A stretch of 64,000 nt of DNA from Bradyrhizobium sp. 141 (GCF_023074055.1 NZ_JADPKR010000085.1:60104-124103); one strand, 5' to 3'. Positions 8,769 to 18,062 are shown, counted from the stretch's first letter. Program-made: numbers and translations. Notes: generated by a model not told the origin, from the letters alone.

Positions 8769-10313
8769 ATGTACGATGTCATTGTTGTCGGCGGCGGCTC
8801 CGCCGGCGCTGCGGTTGCGGCGCGGCTGTCTGAGGATCCCGCACGGCGCGTCCTGCTGCTCGAGGCGGGCCTGGACTGGCGTGCCGACGAGGCGCCGTGG
8901 GAAGTGCGGACGCCGAATCCGATCCCGATCATCCACAAGCGCGAGTACCAGGAGAAATGGCAGTGGCCTGATCTCTTGTCGCGCCGCGTGGCCGGGCAGG
9001 AGCCACGCTTCTACTGGCGCGGCAAGGGGCTCGGCGGCTCCTCGATGATGAACGGCCAGATCGCCATCCGCGGCGTTGCTGACGCCTTCGACGAATGGGC
9101 CGCCAATGGCTGCACCGGCTGGTCGGCCAGGGAGGTGATGCCGTTATTCTCCGTGATCGAGGACGATCTGGAGTTCGGCGACACCGAGGGCCATGGACGC
9201 GGCGGGCCGTTGCCGGTCTACCGGGCGCCGCCGGAAAAATGGGGGCCGATCGATCGCGGCTTGCGCGATGCCGCGCTGGCGAGCGGCTATCCCCGGTGTG
9301 CCGATCTCAACGGCCGCGACGGCGAGGGCGTTGCCTGCTATCCCATCAACAGCCGCGACTTGCGCCGCATCAGCACCAACGAGGGTTATCTGGAGCCCGC
9401 GCGCGGCCGCGCCAATCTCGAAATTCGCGGCCACGCGCTGGTCGATCGCGTGCTGATCAGCGACGGAAAGGCGACCGAAGTCCGCGTCCATATCGAGGGG
9501 CAGGGCACCCACGAGATCAGCGCGCGGCAGATCGTGCTGTGCGCCGGCGCCATCCACAGTCCGGCGATCCTGCTGCGCTCGGGCATCGGGCCGGCCGACG
9601 AATTGAAGGCGATGGGAATTGCGGTCGCGCAGGACCTGCCGGTGGGCAAGCATTACTTTGACCATCCGCTGTTTCGCGCCACGATCCAACTCCACGAAAA
9701 TCTGCGGCCAACCGATCAGGATACCCGCCACACCAATTGCTGCGTGACCTATTCCTCGGGCCTCGCCGACGGCGGCACGCGCGACATGATCCTGATCGCC
9801 TTCAATCACCGCGGCATCGGTAACTCCGGGGCGATCGGCGCCGGCCTGTTCAATGCGTATTCGCGTGGAACGCTGAAGCTGGCCTCGACCGACCCCGCGA
9901 TCGATCCCGTCGTCGAGGAGAACATGCTGGCCGATCCCCGCGACATGCTGCGCATGATGGACGCGGTGAAACGGCTTGCCGTGATCACGTCACAGCCGGC
10001 GCTGTCAGGCATTGCCGACTGGATCCGGCTCGCCGACACCGACCTGACGCTGCCGCAGGCGGCAGCGCTGCCCGATCGCGAGCTTGACGCAGTGCTGCGC
10101 CGTGAGACCGGCGACATCCAGCATGCCGCCGGCAGCTGCCGCATGAGCGGCGCTGGCGATGCCGATGGCGTGGTCAATCCCGATGGCGGGGTGAAGGGGA
10201 TCTCGGGCCTGCGCGTCGCCGACGCCTCGATCATGCCGTCGGACTGCCGCGCCAACACGCATTTCACCACGGTGGTGATCGGGGAAGCGATCGCGCGGAT
10301 GATGATGCGGTAG
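8769..10313 (+). CDS. GMC-family FAD oxidoreductase (choline dehydrogenase-like)
   Basis: GMC enzymes oxidise alcohols with FAD. The 514-residue protein starts with the dinucleotide-binding motif VIVVGGGSAGAAVAARL and shows the GMC signature WRGKGLGGSSMMNG. Near the C-terminus it has HAAGSCRMS and NTHFTTVVIGE, which contain the catalytic His pair. I prefer the ATG at 8769 over a TTG at 8754 because the FAD fold begins directly after it. Flanking DNA on both sides is repeat-rich. It lacks a betaine-aldehyde dehydrogenase partner, so the substrate is unknown; related proteins act on choline, glucose or polyethylene glycol. Confidence 0.88.
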   Translation: MYDVIVVGGGSAGAAVAARLSEDPARRVLLLEAGLDWRADEAPWEVRTPNPIPIIHKREYQEKWQWPDLLSRRVAGQEPRFYWRGKGLGGSSMMNGQIAIRGVADAFDEWAANGCTGWSAREVMPLFSVIEDDLEFGDTEGHGRGGPLPVYRAPPEKWGPIDRGLRDAALASGYPRCADLNGRDGEGVACYPINSRDLRRISTNEGYLEPARGRANLEIRGHALVDRVLISDGKATEVRVHIEGQGTHEISARQIVLCAGAIHSPAILLRSGIGPADELKAMGIAVAQDLPVGKHYFDHPLFRATIQLHENLRPTDQDTRHTNCCVTYSSGLADGGTRDMILIAFNHRGIGNSGAIGAGLFNAYSRGTLKLASTDPAIDPVVEENMLADPRDMLRMMDAVKRLAVITSQPALSGIADWIRLADTDLTLPQAAALPDRELDAVLRRETGDIQHAAGSCRMSGAGDADGVVNPDGGVKGISGLRVADASIMPSDCRANTHFTTVVIGEAIARMMMR

Positions 10314-10341
10314 TTTCTACCCGGGTCAAACTCCACTTATC

Positions 10342-10493
10342 CCGTCATCCTGAGGAGCGAGTGATGGGGCGCGTTAGCGCGCCATCGGGAGCCTCGAAGG
10401 ATGAACGGCCGAGATGCTTCGATACCCTAGCAGCGAGAGCCGGGCCGTCGCCCTTCGAGGCTCGCCGAAGAGGCTCGCACCTCAGGGTGACGG
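10342..10493. repeat. Palindromic element, CGTCATCCTGAG family
   Basis: Starts cccgtcatcctgag and ends ctcagggtgacgg, with internal complementary segments gcctcgaagga / ccttcgaggc. The sister copy is at 35711-35855. It lies downstream of the GMC oxidoreductase gene. Confidence 0.88.
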
Positions 10494-10495
10494 TT

Positions 10496-11309
10496 CTAGT
10501 GCGCGTCTGCTGCTCCTCCATCGTCATTGTAAATGGCGAGGCCGTCGCGCTCCAGTTCGCGTTTCAAATAGCAGACGAGAGTTCGCCTTCTCGCGGCGTT
10601 TTGCTCCACGGGCCGCCCTCGAAAAAGGCGAGGGCGCAGGGAAGGCCGGGCGCCGGCTGGCACCCGCGATCCGTGCGCGATAGAAATGCACACGGGGTGG
10701 ACCACAGGTGTGCCGGTCGCCCGGCCTTCCCTGCGCGAATGGTTTTAACGGTGTCCTTCGTGCTCTCCTCGGGGAGCGTTGCACTATTGCCCCCGTCGCC
10801 TTGCGGATATCGATGCGCGCGCCCGGTCGGGCCGCCACATCACCGCAAGACTTGACGCACAGACCCCGGGCGTCGGGACCACACGACTTCTGCGTCCGCG
10901 CACGTCGTCGCTGGGAATCCGGGGGGTGGCGTGTGCTCGCCCCCGAAGCCATGCGAAGACGCTGTCAGCGTCGTGTCGTTCGCGCGGAAAGGCGATTGCT
11001 CACGGTGTCCCGCCCTGCAATGCCCGTTGCGCCCGACGCCGTCGCGTCCATCGCTGCCCAGCCCGCGGTTCGTGACGATCGCGATCCGCCCCCCGTCTCG
11101 GGCCAGGGTGTTTCGGGTGTACGACAAATCCGAATTTCGGTAAAGGGGAATATTTTCAGCGACGGGGCTTGACAGGCGGCATGGTCAAACTGACCGACTG
11201 TGTTGCCCGACGGGCATGCGGCCCTGAATCGCCACGAAAGCCAATTGTTTCAGCACGGATTCGTGGTTAATCTACCTGTTCCGTCTGGGCAGATAAGCCG
11301 GAGACGAAC
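10496..11309. other. Repeat-derived non-coding region before the cytochrome gene
   Basis: About 800 bases without a convincing gene. Open frames exist in several phases, but their translations are Arg/Pro/Ser-rich and mutually exclusive. One (10361-10855) contains the string AQGRPGAGWHPRSV, which I recall as a translation artefact of a dispersed repeat seen across Bradyrhizobium and Rhodopseudomonas genomes. The last 150 bases (11160-11309) are less GC-rich and probably carry the promoter and leader of the cytochrome gene, ending in a plausible ribosome site, ccggaga. Confidence 0.6.
10634..10736. repeat. Perfect 19-bp inverted repeat within the non-coding region
   Basis: gcgcagggaaggccgggcg at 10634-10652 is the exact reverse complement of 10718-10736. 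The arms are separated by 65 bases. The element could form a cruciform or RNA hairpin and seems to be the core of the dispersed repeat. Confidence 0.9.
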
Positions 11310-12275
11310 ATGGTGCGATTGGGAGCGGCCGCTCGGGCGGCAGGTGCACTGACCATAATTCTCGTAGGTACGGCGGGCGCGCACGCGCAGGTCACCGAGA
11401 AGCCACCGTTTTGGGCCTACACTTACAACCCGCCCGACTTCAAGCCGCCGCCGGATGACGGTCAACCTCGCCGCGTTCCCGACAGCACGGCGAGCTATAC
11501 GGTCCCACAAACGCGCGATCGCTTCCTGGCGCCGGATTGGCACCCAGGTGACCATCCGACGATGCCGGCAGTCGTGACGAGCGGTCGCCAGCCTGACGTC
11601 TACGCCTGCGGCTTCTGCCATCGTGCCTCTGGCACGGGCGGTCCGGAGAACGCCGACATCGCTGGCCTGCCGGTTGCTTATTTTATTCAGCAGATGCACG
11701 ACTACAGGAGCGGCAGGCGCTCCACGGCATTGCCCGACCGCGTTCCGCAAGCATGGATGATCTCGCTTGCGAAGGCGGCGAACGACGATGAGATTAAGGC
11801 GGCGGCAGAATATTTCGCGGCCATTAAGCCAAGGAAGTTGGTCGATGTGGTGGAGACTGAGACCGTGCCGAAGCCTACCGTCGCCGGCTGGTTCTTCGTC
11901 ACCAAAGGCGATGAACGCGAGCCGATCGGCACGCGCATCGTCGAGACGCCGGCTGACGTCGGCCGCTTCGTCAACCGCGACGCGCGAGTTCGCTTTACCG
12001 CCTACGTGCCGACAGGCAGCGTGGCTGCCGGCCGCGGGCTGGCCGCAAGGCCCGAGATCGCTTGCGCCGCCTGCCACGGCGACAAGCTGACCGGCACGGA
12101 CGTCGTGCCAGGCATCGCCGGGCGTTCGCCGACCTACATCTTCCGCCAGCTCTACGAATACCGGCACGGCTTCCGCGCTGGGCCGGAGAGCAAGCCGATG
12201 ATCGACGTCGTCAAAGCGCTCAACGAGGCAGATTTTTTGACGCTCGCCGCCTATCTCGCCACGCTGGAGCGATGA
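11310..12275 (+). CDS. Secreted diheme cytochrome c
   Basis: A periplasmic electron carrier. The 321-residue precursor has a Sec signal peptide (about 1-26, cleavage after GAHA) and two covalent haem sites: CGFCH (100-104) and CAACH (252-256). Each is followed by GxxxxxDIAGLP or DVVPGIAGRSP segments and an FxxQLYEYR-type helix, as in the cytochrome c4/c553 class. A linker of about 150 residues separates the domains. No oxidase or dehydrogenase partner lies beside it; the GMC enzyme upstream is separated by 1 kb of repeats. The physiological partner is unknown. Confidence 0.88.
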   Translation: MVRLGAAARAAGALTIILVGTAGAHAQVTEKPPFWAYTYNPPDFKPPPDDGQPRRVPDSTASYTVPQTRDRFLAPDWHPGDHPTMPAVVTSGRQPDVYACGFCHRASGTGGPENADIAGLPVAYFIQQMHDYRSGRRSTALPDRVPQAWMISLAKAANDDEIKAAAEYFAAIKPRKLVDVVETETVPKPTVAGWFFVTKGDEREPIGTRIVETPADVGRFVNRDARVRFTAYVPTGSVAAGRGLAARPEIACAACHGDKLTGTDVVPGIAGRSPTYIFRQLYEYRHGFRAGPESKPMIDVVKALNEADFLTLAAYLATLER

Positions 12276-12360
12276 AGTGGCGCCGACGCTCACCCCGCTG
12301 ACTTCTCATTGATCTATCCTCGATAGGGAATGCCGTGCTCTCACGACCTTGAGGGTTCCA

Positions 12361-13344
12361 ATGAAGCGGCGACATTTGATTGCGCTTTTCATGATCGCAA
12401 CAATTATCTCGCCTTGTGCGGCATACGCGGAAAAGGGCACGCTTCCAACAATTGGCTATCTCGGCTTCGACACAGCCGACAAGAGCAAGGAATTGCTCGT
12501 CGCCTTTCGGGATGGTCTCCGCACCAACGGCTTTGTAGAAGGCCAGAACGTGGCGATCGAGTACCGCTTCGCTGATGGAAAGTATGATCGCTTTCCGGAC
12601 TTGATTGCAGGTCTCATTCGGGATCGCGTTCAAGTAATCGTCGCCGCCACTGGTACAAACGGAGTTTTGGCGACAACGGCAGCGACTAAGACGATTCCGA
12701 TCGTGTTTGCGATTGCCATGGACCCGGTACATCTTGGCGTTGTTTCCAGTTTGAACAGGCCGGGAGGCAATGCGACTGGCGTGAGCATGTACACTCCGCA
12801 ACTCACCGCCAAGCGACTTGAGTTGTTGGCAGAGTTGACGCCGGCAGGCGGAACAATCGCCATGCTGGTAAATCCAACGAATCCAAATGCGAATGTAGTG
12901 GTTTCGGATGCCGAAGCTGCGGCCAAGTCGCTTGGCCGAGAAATTCACGTCCTGAAGGCGAGTACGGACGAGCAAATTGCTGTTGCCTTCGGCGAAGTCA
13001 GAAACCGGAAGCATGCCGCGCTTCTCGTTAGTCCAGATGCATTTTATATTGCACGTCGAGAGCAACTCGCAGCGTTGTGCGAGCAGTATCGGATCCCCGC
13101 GACTTATGAATGGTCTTTTTTCGTCAAATCCGGCGGCCTTATGAGTTATTCGCCTCGCATTACCGATGTTCAGCGTCAGCTTGCCGATTATACAGGAAAG
13201 ATTCTAAACGGCGCTCGACCCGCCGACCTTCCGGTCGAACAGCCGACCAGATTCGAGCTGGCGATCAATCTCAACGCAGCAAAGAGCATCGGCCTTACTA
13301 TCCCGCCTTATCTCCTCGCTCGCGCCGACGAAGTAATCGAATAG
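12361..13344 (+). CDS. ABC transporter substrate-binding protein (PF04392-like), copy 1
   Basis: A periplasmic ligand-binding protein of the TrpX/YtrF-like family. From the ATG at 12361 it is 327 residues with a signal peptide (1-23, MKRRHLIALF onward, cleavage after AYA). It shows the family blocks GYLGFD, FRDGLRTNGFVEGQNVAIEYR, TKTIPIVFAIAMDPVHLG and the ending RADEVIE. A TTG four codons upstream is a possible alternative start. There are no ATPase or permease genes nearby. The next gene is a diverged tandem copy. Such orphan binding proteins are numerous in Bradyrhizobium; the ligand is unknown. Confidence 0.85.
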   Translation: MKRRHLIALFMIATIISPCAAYAEKGTLPTIGYLGFDTADKSKELLVAFRDGLRTNGFVEGQNVAIEYRFADGKYDRFPDLIAGLIRDRVQVIVAATGTNGVLATTAATKTIPIVFAIAMDPVHLGVVSSLNRPGGNATGVSMYTPQLTAKRLELLAELTPAGGTIAMLVNPTNPNANVVVSDAEAAAKSLGREIHVLKASTDEQIAVAFGEVRNRKHAALLVSPDAFYIARREQLAALCEQYRIPATYEWSFFVKSGGLMSYSPRITDVQRQLADYTGKILNGARPADLPVEQPTRFELAINLNAAKSIGLTIPPYLLARADEVIE

Positions 13345-13580
13345 AGCAGCGTTTGCTGTGATGCATGATTCCGGAAGTGGCCCGCCGCTGACCCTAGCTT
13401 ATGGTGCGGTGTCTGCTTCCTGACGATGACCCGAACAAGCCGTGCAAGCTGGTCAAGGCAGCCTTTGACCCAAAGCCGTCCTGCGCCACACGCGGTACTT
13501 GCGACGCAGCATCGCAGTCCGCGCGACCATCGAACGTGATACTTTGTCTCCCATCGTCCTCAAGCTGCGATGAGGATCCG

Positions 13581-14570
13581 ATGAAGCGGCGGGAGTTCAT
13601 AGCGGCTACTGCGGCACTGCTCGTTTCGCGAAGGCGCTCGAGGGCGCAGGGAGCTCGCCGTCAACTTGGCTTTCTTGCCATAGGTGATGGGAGCGGGCGG
13701 GCCCTAAACCAAGCCGAGCGTGTGTTCGTTGATACGCTGCGAAGTCTCGGCTGGGTGGAGGGGAAAAATCTGGTGATCGAGTATCGCTTTTCCCAACCCC
13801 CGGATCGACTGCCAGCTTCCGTCGCCGACCTGGTTGCACTCAATCCGGATGTCCTTGTTGCTCCGGGACCACAAGCAGCCATGGCCCTGAAATCGGCGAC
13901 TGCCACCATTCCGATTGTATTCGTGGGGGTAGCCGATCCCGTGCAGCTTGGCCTCGTCCAAGGCCTGTCACGCCCCGGTGGCAACATAACGGGTCTTTCG
14001 ACCATGGTACCAGATGATTTCCTCGCTAAACGTCTCGAAATCCTTCGGGAACTCGTACCCGGCGCCTCGAAGATCGCGCTCTTGGTCAATCCCGACAACC
14101 CAATGCAAAGGCACTACTTGGCGGAAGAGATACCCGGCCTGACTCGTAGGCTCGGTATACTCGGTATAGTTCTGCTGATAGTTGAGGCGACCACGGCCGA
14201 AGAACTCGACGCCGCCTTTGCCTCGGCCGCCGTTCAGCACGTCGATGCGATAATCGATTTTGGTGATCCTCTCACCTATGTCCAGGCTCCGCGAATCATC
14301 GCGCTGGCGGCGAAATATCATCTGCCGGCAATGTACTTGTTCCGACATTACGCCAATGGCGGATTGTCGGTATACGGAGCCGACGCGGGCGATCTGATGC
14401 GCCGTGCGGGCGGCTACGTGGACAAGATACTCAAAGGCACCAAGCCTTCCGAGTTGCCGGTAGAGAGGCCAACCAAATTCGAGTTGGTCATCAACATGAA
14501 GACCGCCAAAGCACTTGGTCTCACTGTGCCTACCTCGTTACTCATCCGCGCCGACGAGGTGATCGAATAG
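13581..14570 (+). CDS. ABC transporter substrate-binding protein (PF04392-like), copy 2
   Basis: The 329-residue paralogue of the preceding gene, with the same block order (DTLRSLGWVEGKNLVIEYR, TATIPIVFVGVADPVQLG) and nearly the same ending (RPTKFELVINMKTAKALG, RADEVIE). Its N-terminus MKRREFIAATAALLVSRRRS carries a short signal, possibly Tat-like although the twin arginine comes early. The ATG at 13581 is chosen because the longer frame from 13401 adds 60 residues of unrelated low-quality sequence before the signal peptide. The tandem pair suggests a local duplication followed by divergence. Confidence 0.85.
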   Translation: MKRREFIAATAALLVSRRRSRAQGARRQLGFLAIGDGSGRALNQAERVFVDTLRSLGWVEGKNLVIEYRFSQPPDRLPASVADLVALNPDVLVAPGPQAAMALKSATATIPIVFVGVADPVQLGLVQGLSRPGGNITGLSTMVPDDFLAKRLEILRELVPGASKIALLVNPDNPMQRHYLAEEIPGLTRRLGILGIVLLIVEATTAEELDAAFASAAVQHVDAIIDFGDPLTYVQAPRIIALAAKYHLPAMYLFRHYANGGLSVYGADAGDLMRRAGGYVDKILKGTKPSELPVERPTKFELVINMKTAKALGLTVPTSLLIRADEVIE

Positions 14571-14688
14571 CGACGACAATTGCAGCGGTGCATGAGTCCG
14601 CTTCTGGCCCAAGCCGTCGTGATGCGCTGTCGGCTGCAACGTCTCCTCTCGATGCAATCCGGACGCGACGACCCGATGAGGATACGCC

Positions 14689-16074
14689 TTAGATCACCCC
14701 CGCCACTCGCAACGCCACTCCCGCCGCGCAGCTCCCCGCCAGCACCGTCAGCATCCCCAGCTTGAACCGGAAGATCGCCGTTGCCGCCGCGATCGACAGC
14801 AGCAGCGCGGGGATGTCGACGCTGGTCAGCACCGGCCTGTCGAAATCCAGCGGAAACGCGTGCACCGGCACCGTCTCGCGGAATAGCGTATGCAGCGCGA
14901 ACCAGATCGAGAGGTTGAGGATCACGCCGACGACAGCCGCGGTGATTGCGCTCAGCGCGCCGGCGAGGCCCGTGTTGCCGCGCAGGCGCTCGATATAGGG
15001 GGCGCCGACGAAGATCCAGAGGAAGCAGGGCGTGAAGGTGACCCAGGTCGCGAGCAATCCGCCGAGGGTCGCCGCCAGCATCGGCGACAGGCCGCTGGGG
15101 TCGCGGTAGGCGGCCATGAAGCCGACGAACTGGAGCACCATGATCAGCGGGCCCGGCGTGGTCTCGGCCATGCCGAGGCCGTCGAGCATCTCGTGCGGCT
15201 TCAGCCAGTGATAATGCTCGACCGCCTGCTGGGCGACATAAGCCAGCACGGCATAGGCGCCGCCGAACGTGACCAGCGACATCTTCGAGAAGAACAGCGC
15301 GATCTGGCTGAACACGTTGGCCTGACCCAAGGCAGCGAGCAGCGCGATCACCGGCACCAGCCAGAGCGCCAGCCACAGCGCACCGACGCGGATCGCGCGC
15401 GCCGTATTGGGCCGCACGTGCTCGGGCACGGCTTCGCCGAGCATGCTGTCGATCACTGCATTGCTGTCGCCATGGCCGTGTCCGGCCGGCGCGAATTCGG
15501 GCCGGCCGCTCCGCGCGCCGGCATAGCCGATCAGGCCGGCGGCGATGATGATGATCGGGAAGGGGACGGCGAAGAAGAAGATCGCGACGAAGGCTGCGGC
15601 TGCGAGCGCGATCATGATGCGGTTCTTCAGCGCGCGCTTGCCGACGCGCACCACGGCCTCGACGACGATGGCGAGCACGGCGGCCTTCAGACCGAAGAAC
15701 AGGGCCTCGACGAAGCTGACATTGCCGAAAGCCGCGTAGATGTAGCTGAGGCCCATGATGGCGATGATGCCGGGCAGGATGAACAATCCGCCCGCCATCA
15801 GTCCGCCGGCGGTGCGATGCATCAGCCAGCCGACATAGGTCGCGAGCTGCTGGGCCTCCGGTCCCGGCAGCAGCATGCAATAGTTCAGCGCATGCAGGAA
15901 GCGGCCTTCGGAGATCCATTTCTTCTCCTCGACCAGGATGCGGTGCATGACCGCGATCTGGCCCGCAGGCCCGCCGAAGCTCAAGGACGCAACGCGGAGC
16001 CAGACGCGAAAGGCTTCCCCGAAGCTGATGCCGTGACCGGCATCAGCTCCTGCTTGAACGTTACGGGTGTCCAT
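14689..16074 (-). CDS. chrA: Chromate efflux transporter ChrA (two-domain)
   Basis: ChrA expels chromate across the inner membrane. The 461-residue protein has two homologous chromate-transport domains. The first opens with ASLSFGGPAGQIAVMHRILVEEKKW and LLPGPEAQQLATYVGW, the second with SLVTFGGAYAVLAYVAQQAVEHYHWL and AETTPGPLIMVLQFVG; together they account for 10-12 helices. The ATG at 16074 shares one base with the stop of the upstream gene (TAATG), showing translational coupling with the chromate-resistance protein. A longer frame from 16131 overlaps that gene and is rejected. Confidence 0.93.
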   Translation of the reverse strand: MDTRNVQAGADAGHGISFGEAFRVWLRVASLSFGGPAGQIAVMHRILVEEKKWISEGRFLHALNYCMLLPGPEAQQLATYVGWLMHRTAGGLMAGGLFILPGIIAIMGLSYIYAAFGNVSFVEALFFGLKAAVLAIVVEAVVRVGKRALKNRIMIALAAAAFVAIFFFAVPFPIIIIAAGLIGYAGARSGRPEFAPAGHGHGDSNAVIDSMLGEAVPEHVRPNTARAIRVGALWLALWLVPVIALLAALGQANVFSQIALFFSKMSLVTFGGAYAVLAYVAQQAVEHYHWLKPHEMLDGLGMAETTPGPLIMVLQFVGFMAAYRDPSGLSPMLAATLGGLLATWVTFTPCFLWIFVGAPYIERLRGNTGLAGALSAITAAVVGVILNLSIWFALHTLFRETVPVHAFPLDFDRPVLTSVDIPALLLSIAAATAIFRFKLGMLTVLAGSCAAGVALRVAGVI

Positions 16075-16892
16075 TACGCCTTCACCTTGTTGGTCGGCCA
16101 GTTGTGCGTCTCGGTGTTGGCGTCGCGGCACCAGCGGTAGAAGGCATCGTAGAGCGTCATGCCGGCCTCGAGCTGTTCGAGGTCGTCGTCATACATCCGT
16201 GACAGCCCGAGCGAGGCTGCGAGCAGGCCGGGCGCCTCCGGCGCCAGATCCGGCCGCGCGGTGTCGGCGCCGCGCACCAGTGTTGCGAGCCTGAGCAGCG
16301 CCGGTGTCGCGATGCCGAATTCCTCGATCATCACGTCGAAGGTGCAGAGCTCGCCACGGTGGCTCCAGAACACGTTCTCGATGTCGAAGGGTGCCGCCTT
16401 GAAGCGTTCCCCGACGGCGACCACCTCCGACGGCGCCACATAGAGGAACACCGCATTGGGATCGACGAAGCGGCGGATCAGCCAAGGGCAGGCGATGCGG
16501 TCGACCTTGGGCCGCGCCCGCGTCACCCATACGGTGCGGCCCTTGGCATCGCGCGGCGGCAGCTTGCGGGCGTCGACCAGCGGCAGCTTGGCCGCCTTCC
16601 AGCCCTCGAAGCCGCCCTCCAGCGTTTCGGCCTGCACGCCGAGCTGGCGCAGCCAGGCCGCGGTGCCCTGCGCGAGCTTCTCGCCGCGGAAGCACGAGAC
16701 CACGGCGCGGCGGCCGGCGAATGCGCCGCCCCAGTCCGTCACCTTGTCGTGGCTGAGCTTGATGGAGCCCGGGATCAGCCGCTGGTCGGCGGCAAAATCC
16801 TCCTCCGTCCGAACGTCGATCAGGGCAGGGCCGTTCGCCGTGCCGATCAGCCGTGCCAATTTGTCAGACGATATCGCTGTGAATGCAGACAT
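16074..16892 (-). CDS. Rhodanese-ChrB fusion (chromate resistance protein)
   Basis: A 272-residue two-domain protein. Residues 5-105 are a rhodanese domain (PALIDVRTEEDFAADQRLIPGS) with active-site Cys67 in VVSCFRGEKLAQ. Residues 115-268 match the C-terminal domain of chromate-resistance protein ChrB (RPKVDRIACPWLIRRFVDP, FDVMIEEFG, GADTARPDLAPEA). It is coupled to chrA through TAATG, so a role in chromate stress follows, perhaps thiol-based sensing or handling; this last point is inference. The start MSAFTAISS is chosen over a longer frame to 16961 because the rhodanese fold begins there. Confidence 0.88.
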   Translation of the reverse strand: MSAFTAISSDKLARLIGTANGPALIDVRTEEDFAADQRLIPGSIKLSHDKVTDWGGAFAGRRAVVSCFRGEKLAQGTAAWLRQLGVQAETLEGGFEGWKAAKLPLVDARKLPPRDAKGRTVWVTRARPKVDRIACPWLIRRFVDPNAVFLYVAPSEVVAVGERFKAAPFDIENVFWSHRGELCTFDVMIEEFGIATPALLRLATLVRGADTARPDLAPEAPGLLAASLGLSRMYDDDLEQLEAGMTLYDAFYRWCRDANTETHNWPTNKVKA

Positions 16893-16960
16893 GTTGCGTC
16901 CTCGCAAGAATTGAACGGGACGCGATGCTTGGGCCTGTCGCCTCGTGGGGAGATCGCTCA

Positions 16961-16979
16961 AATCCCCATGGGGCAGATT
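16961..16979. promoter_or_regulatory. Candidate operator between chr operon and dmeF
   Basis: A G/C-tract palindrome, ccccatgggg (16964-16973), flanked by A/T, lies in the 198-base gap between the divergent chromate operon and the metal efflux gene. Metal-sensing CsoR/RcnR-type repressors such as DmeR favour G-tract sites of this general form, but no such regulator gene is nearby. Purely a sequence suggestion. Confidence 0.25.
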
Positions 16980-17090
16980 ACAGCGAAACTAAGAAGCACT
17001 GTCAATCCGCAAGCACGATTGGACCTTCGAGAATTGGCGCCAGCCGGTCTATATTGCGTGACAAGCGACCTGAATCTTCTGGAGAATTCG

Positions 17091-18062
17091 ATGCATTCGC
17101 ATTCCATCGAACAATGGACCCACGACCACGCCTTCCTGGGCGAGAAGCACGACGAGAACGAGCGGCGCACCTGGCTCGTGGTCGTGCTGACGCTGGTCAT
17201 GATGGTCGGCGAGATCGTGGCCGGCTCGCTGTTCGGCTCGATGGCGCTGCTGGCCGACGGCTGGCACATGGGCACGCATGCGGCGGCGCTCGGCATTGCC
17301 GCCTTCGCCTACCGCTTCGCCCGGCGGCATGTGGGGAATGCGCATTTCACCTTCGGCACCGGCAAGTTCGGCGATCTCGCCGCCTTCGCCAGCGCGATCA
17401 TCCTCGGCCTGGTCGCGGTCGAGATCGCCTATGAGAGTGTGCTGCGGCTAATTACGCCGGTGCCGATCGTCTATGGCGAGGCGATGGCGGTGGCCGCACT
17501 CGGTCTCTGCGTCAACCTCGCCAGCGCGTGGCTGCTGCGCGACAATCACGATCATCACCATCATGGTCATGAGCACGGCCACAGCCATGCGCATGATGAG
17601 CACGACGATCATGACCATGATCACCACGGCCACCATCATCACGACAACAATCTGCGCGCGGCCTATGTCCATGTCATGACGGATGCCGCGACTTCGGTGC
17701 TGGCGATCGCAGCGCTCGCCGTCGCCATGTATTCGGGGTGGGTCTGGGCCGATCCCGCCGTCGGCCTGATCGGCAGCGCGGTGATCGCGAGCTGGGCGTT
17801 TGGCCTCGTCAAGTCGTCAGGTGCGGTGCTGCTCGACGTGCGCGCCGACGAGAAGCTGGAGCGGGTGATCCGGGCGCGCATGGAGGTCGGCGACGACCGC
17901 GTCACCGACCTGCATCTCTGGCAGGTCGGCCCCGGCCATTGTGCCGTGCTGCTCTCGGTGGTGTCGGACCAGCCGAAGCAGCCGGCCGCTTACAAGCGGC
18001 GGCTCGCCGGGCTGAAGGGCCTCAGCCACGTCACGGTCGAGGTCGAGACCTGCCCGCATTGA
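17091..18062 (+). CDS. dmeF: Cation diffusion facilitator, DmeF-type Co/Ni efflux
   Basis: An inner-membrane proton-driven exporter of divalent metals. From the ATG at 17091 the protein is 323 residues, with six predicted helices and the CDF metal site in the first half (LLADGWHMGTHAAALG, containing D56 and H63) and a second HVMTDAATSV motif. A strikingly His-rich cytoplasmic loop spans residues 153-184, where about half of the residues are His. The N-terminus MHSHSIEQWTHDHAFLG is typical of DmeF. Divergent placement beside the chromate operon makes a small metal-resistance block. The exact metal is inferred from family resemblance. Confidence 0.88.
   Translation: MHSHSIEQWTHDHAFLGEKHDENERRTWLVVVLTLVMMVGEIVAGSLFGSMALLADGWHMGTHAAALGIAAFAYRFARRHVGNAHFTFGTGKFGDLAAFASAIILGLVAVEIAYESVLRLITPVPIVYGEAMAVAALGLCVNLASAWLLRDNHDHHHHGHEHGHSHAHDEHDDHDHDHHGHHHHDNNLRAAYVHVMTDAATSVLAIAALAVAMYSGWVWADPAVGLIGSAVIASWAFGLVKSSGAVLLDVRADEKLERVIRARMEVGDDRVTDLHLWQVGPGHCAVLLSVVSDQPKQPAAYKRRLAGLKGLSHVTVEVETCPH

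Noticed and set aside
10361..10855. 164-residue frame after the GMC gene
   Set aside because: It reads through a palindromic repeat and a known-looking dispersed repeat; Arg/Pro/Ser-rich, no fold, no ribosome site.
17440..17680. CRISPR-like or short tandem repeat in dmeF
   Set aside because: The cat/cac repetition encodes a His-rich loop, irregular in spacing and in frame throughout.
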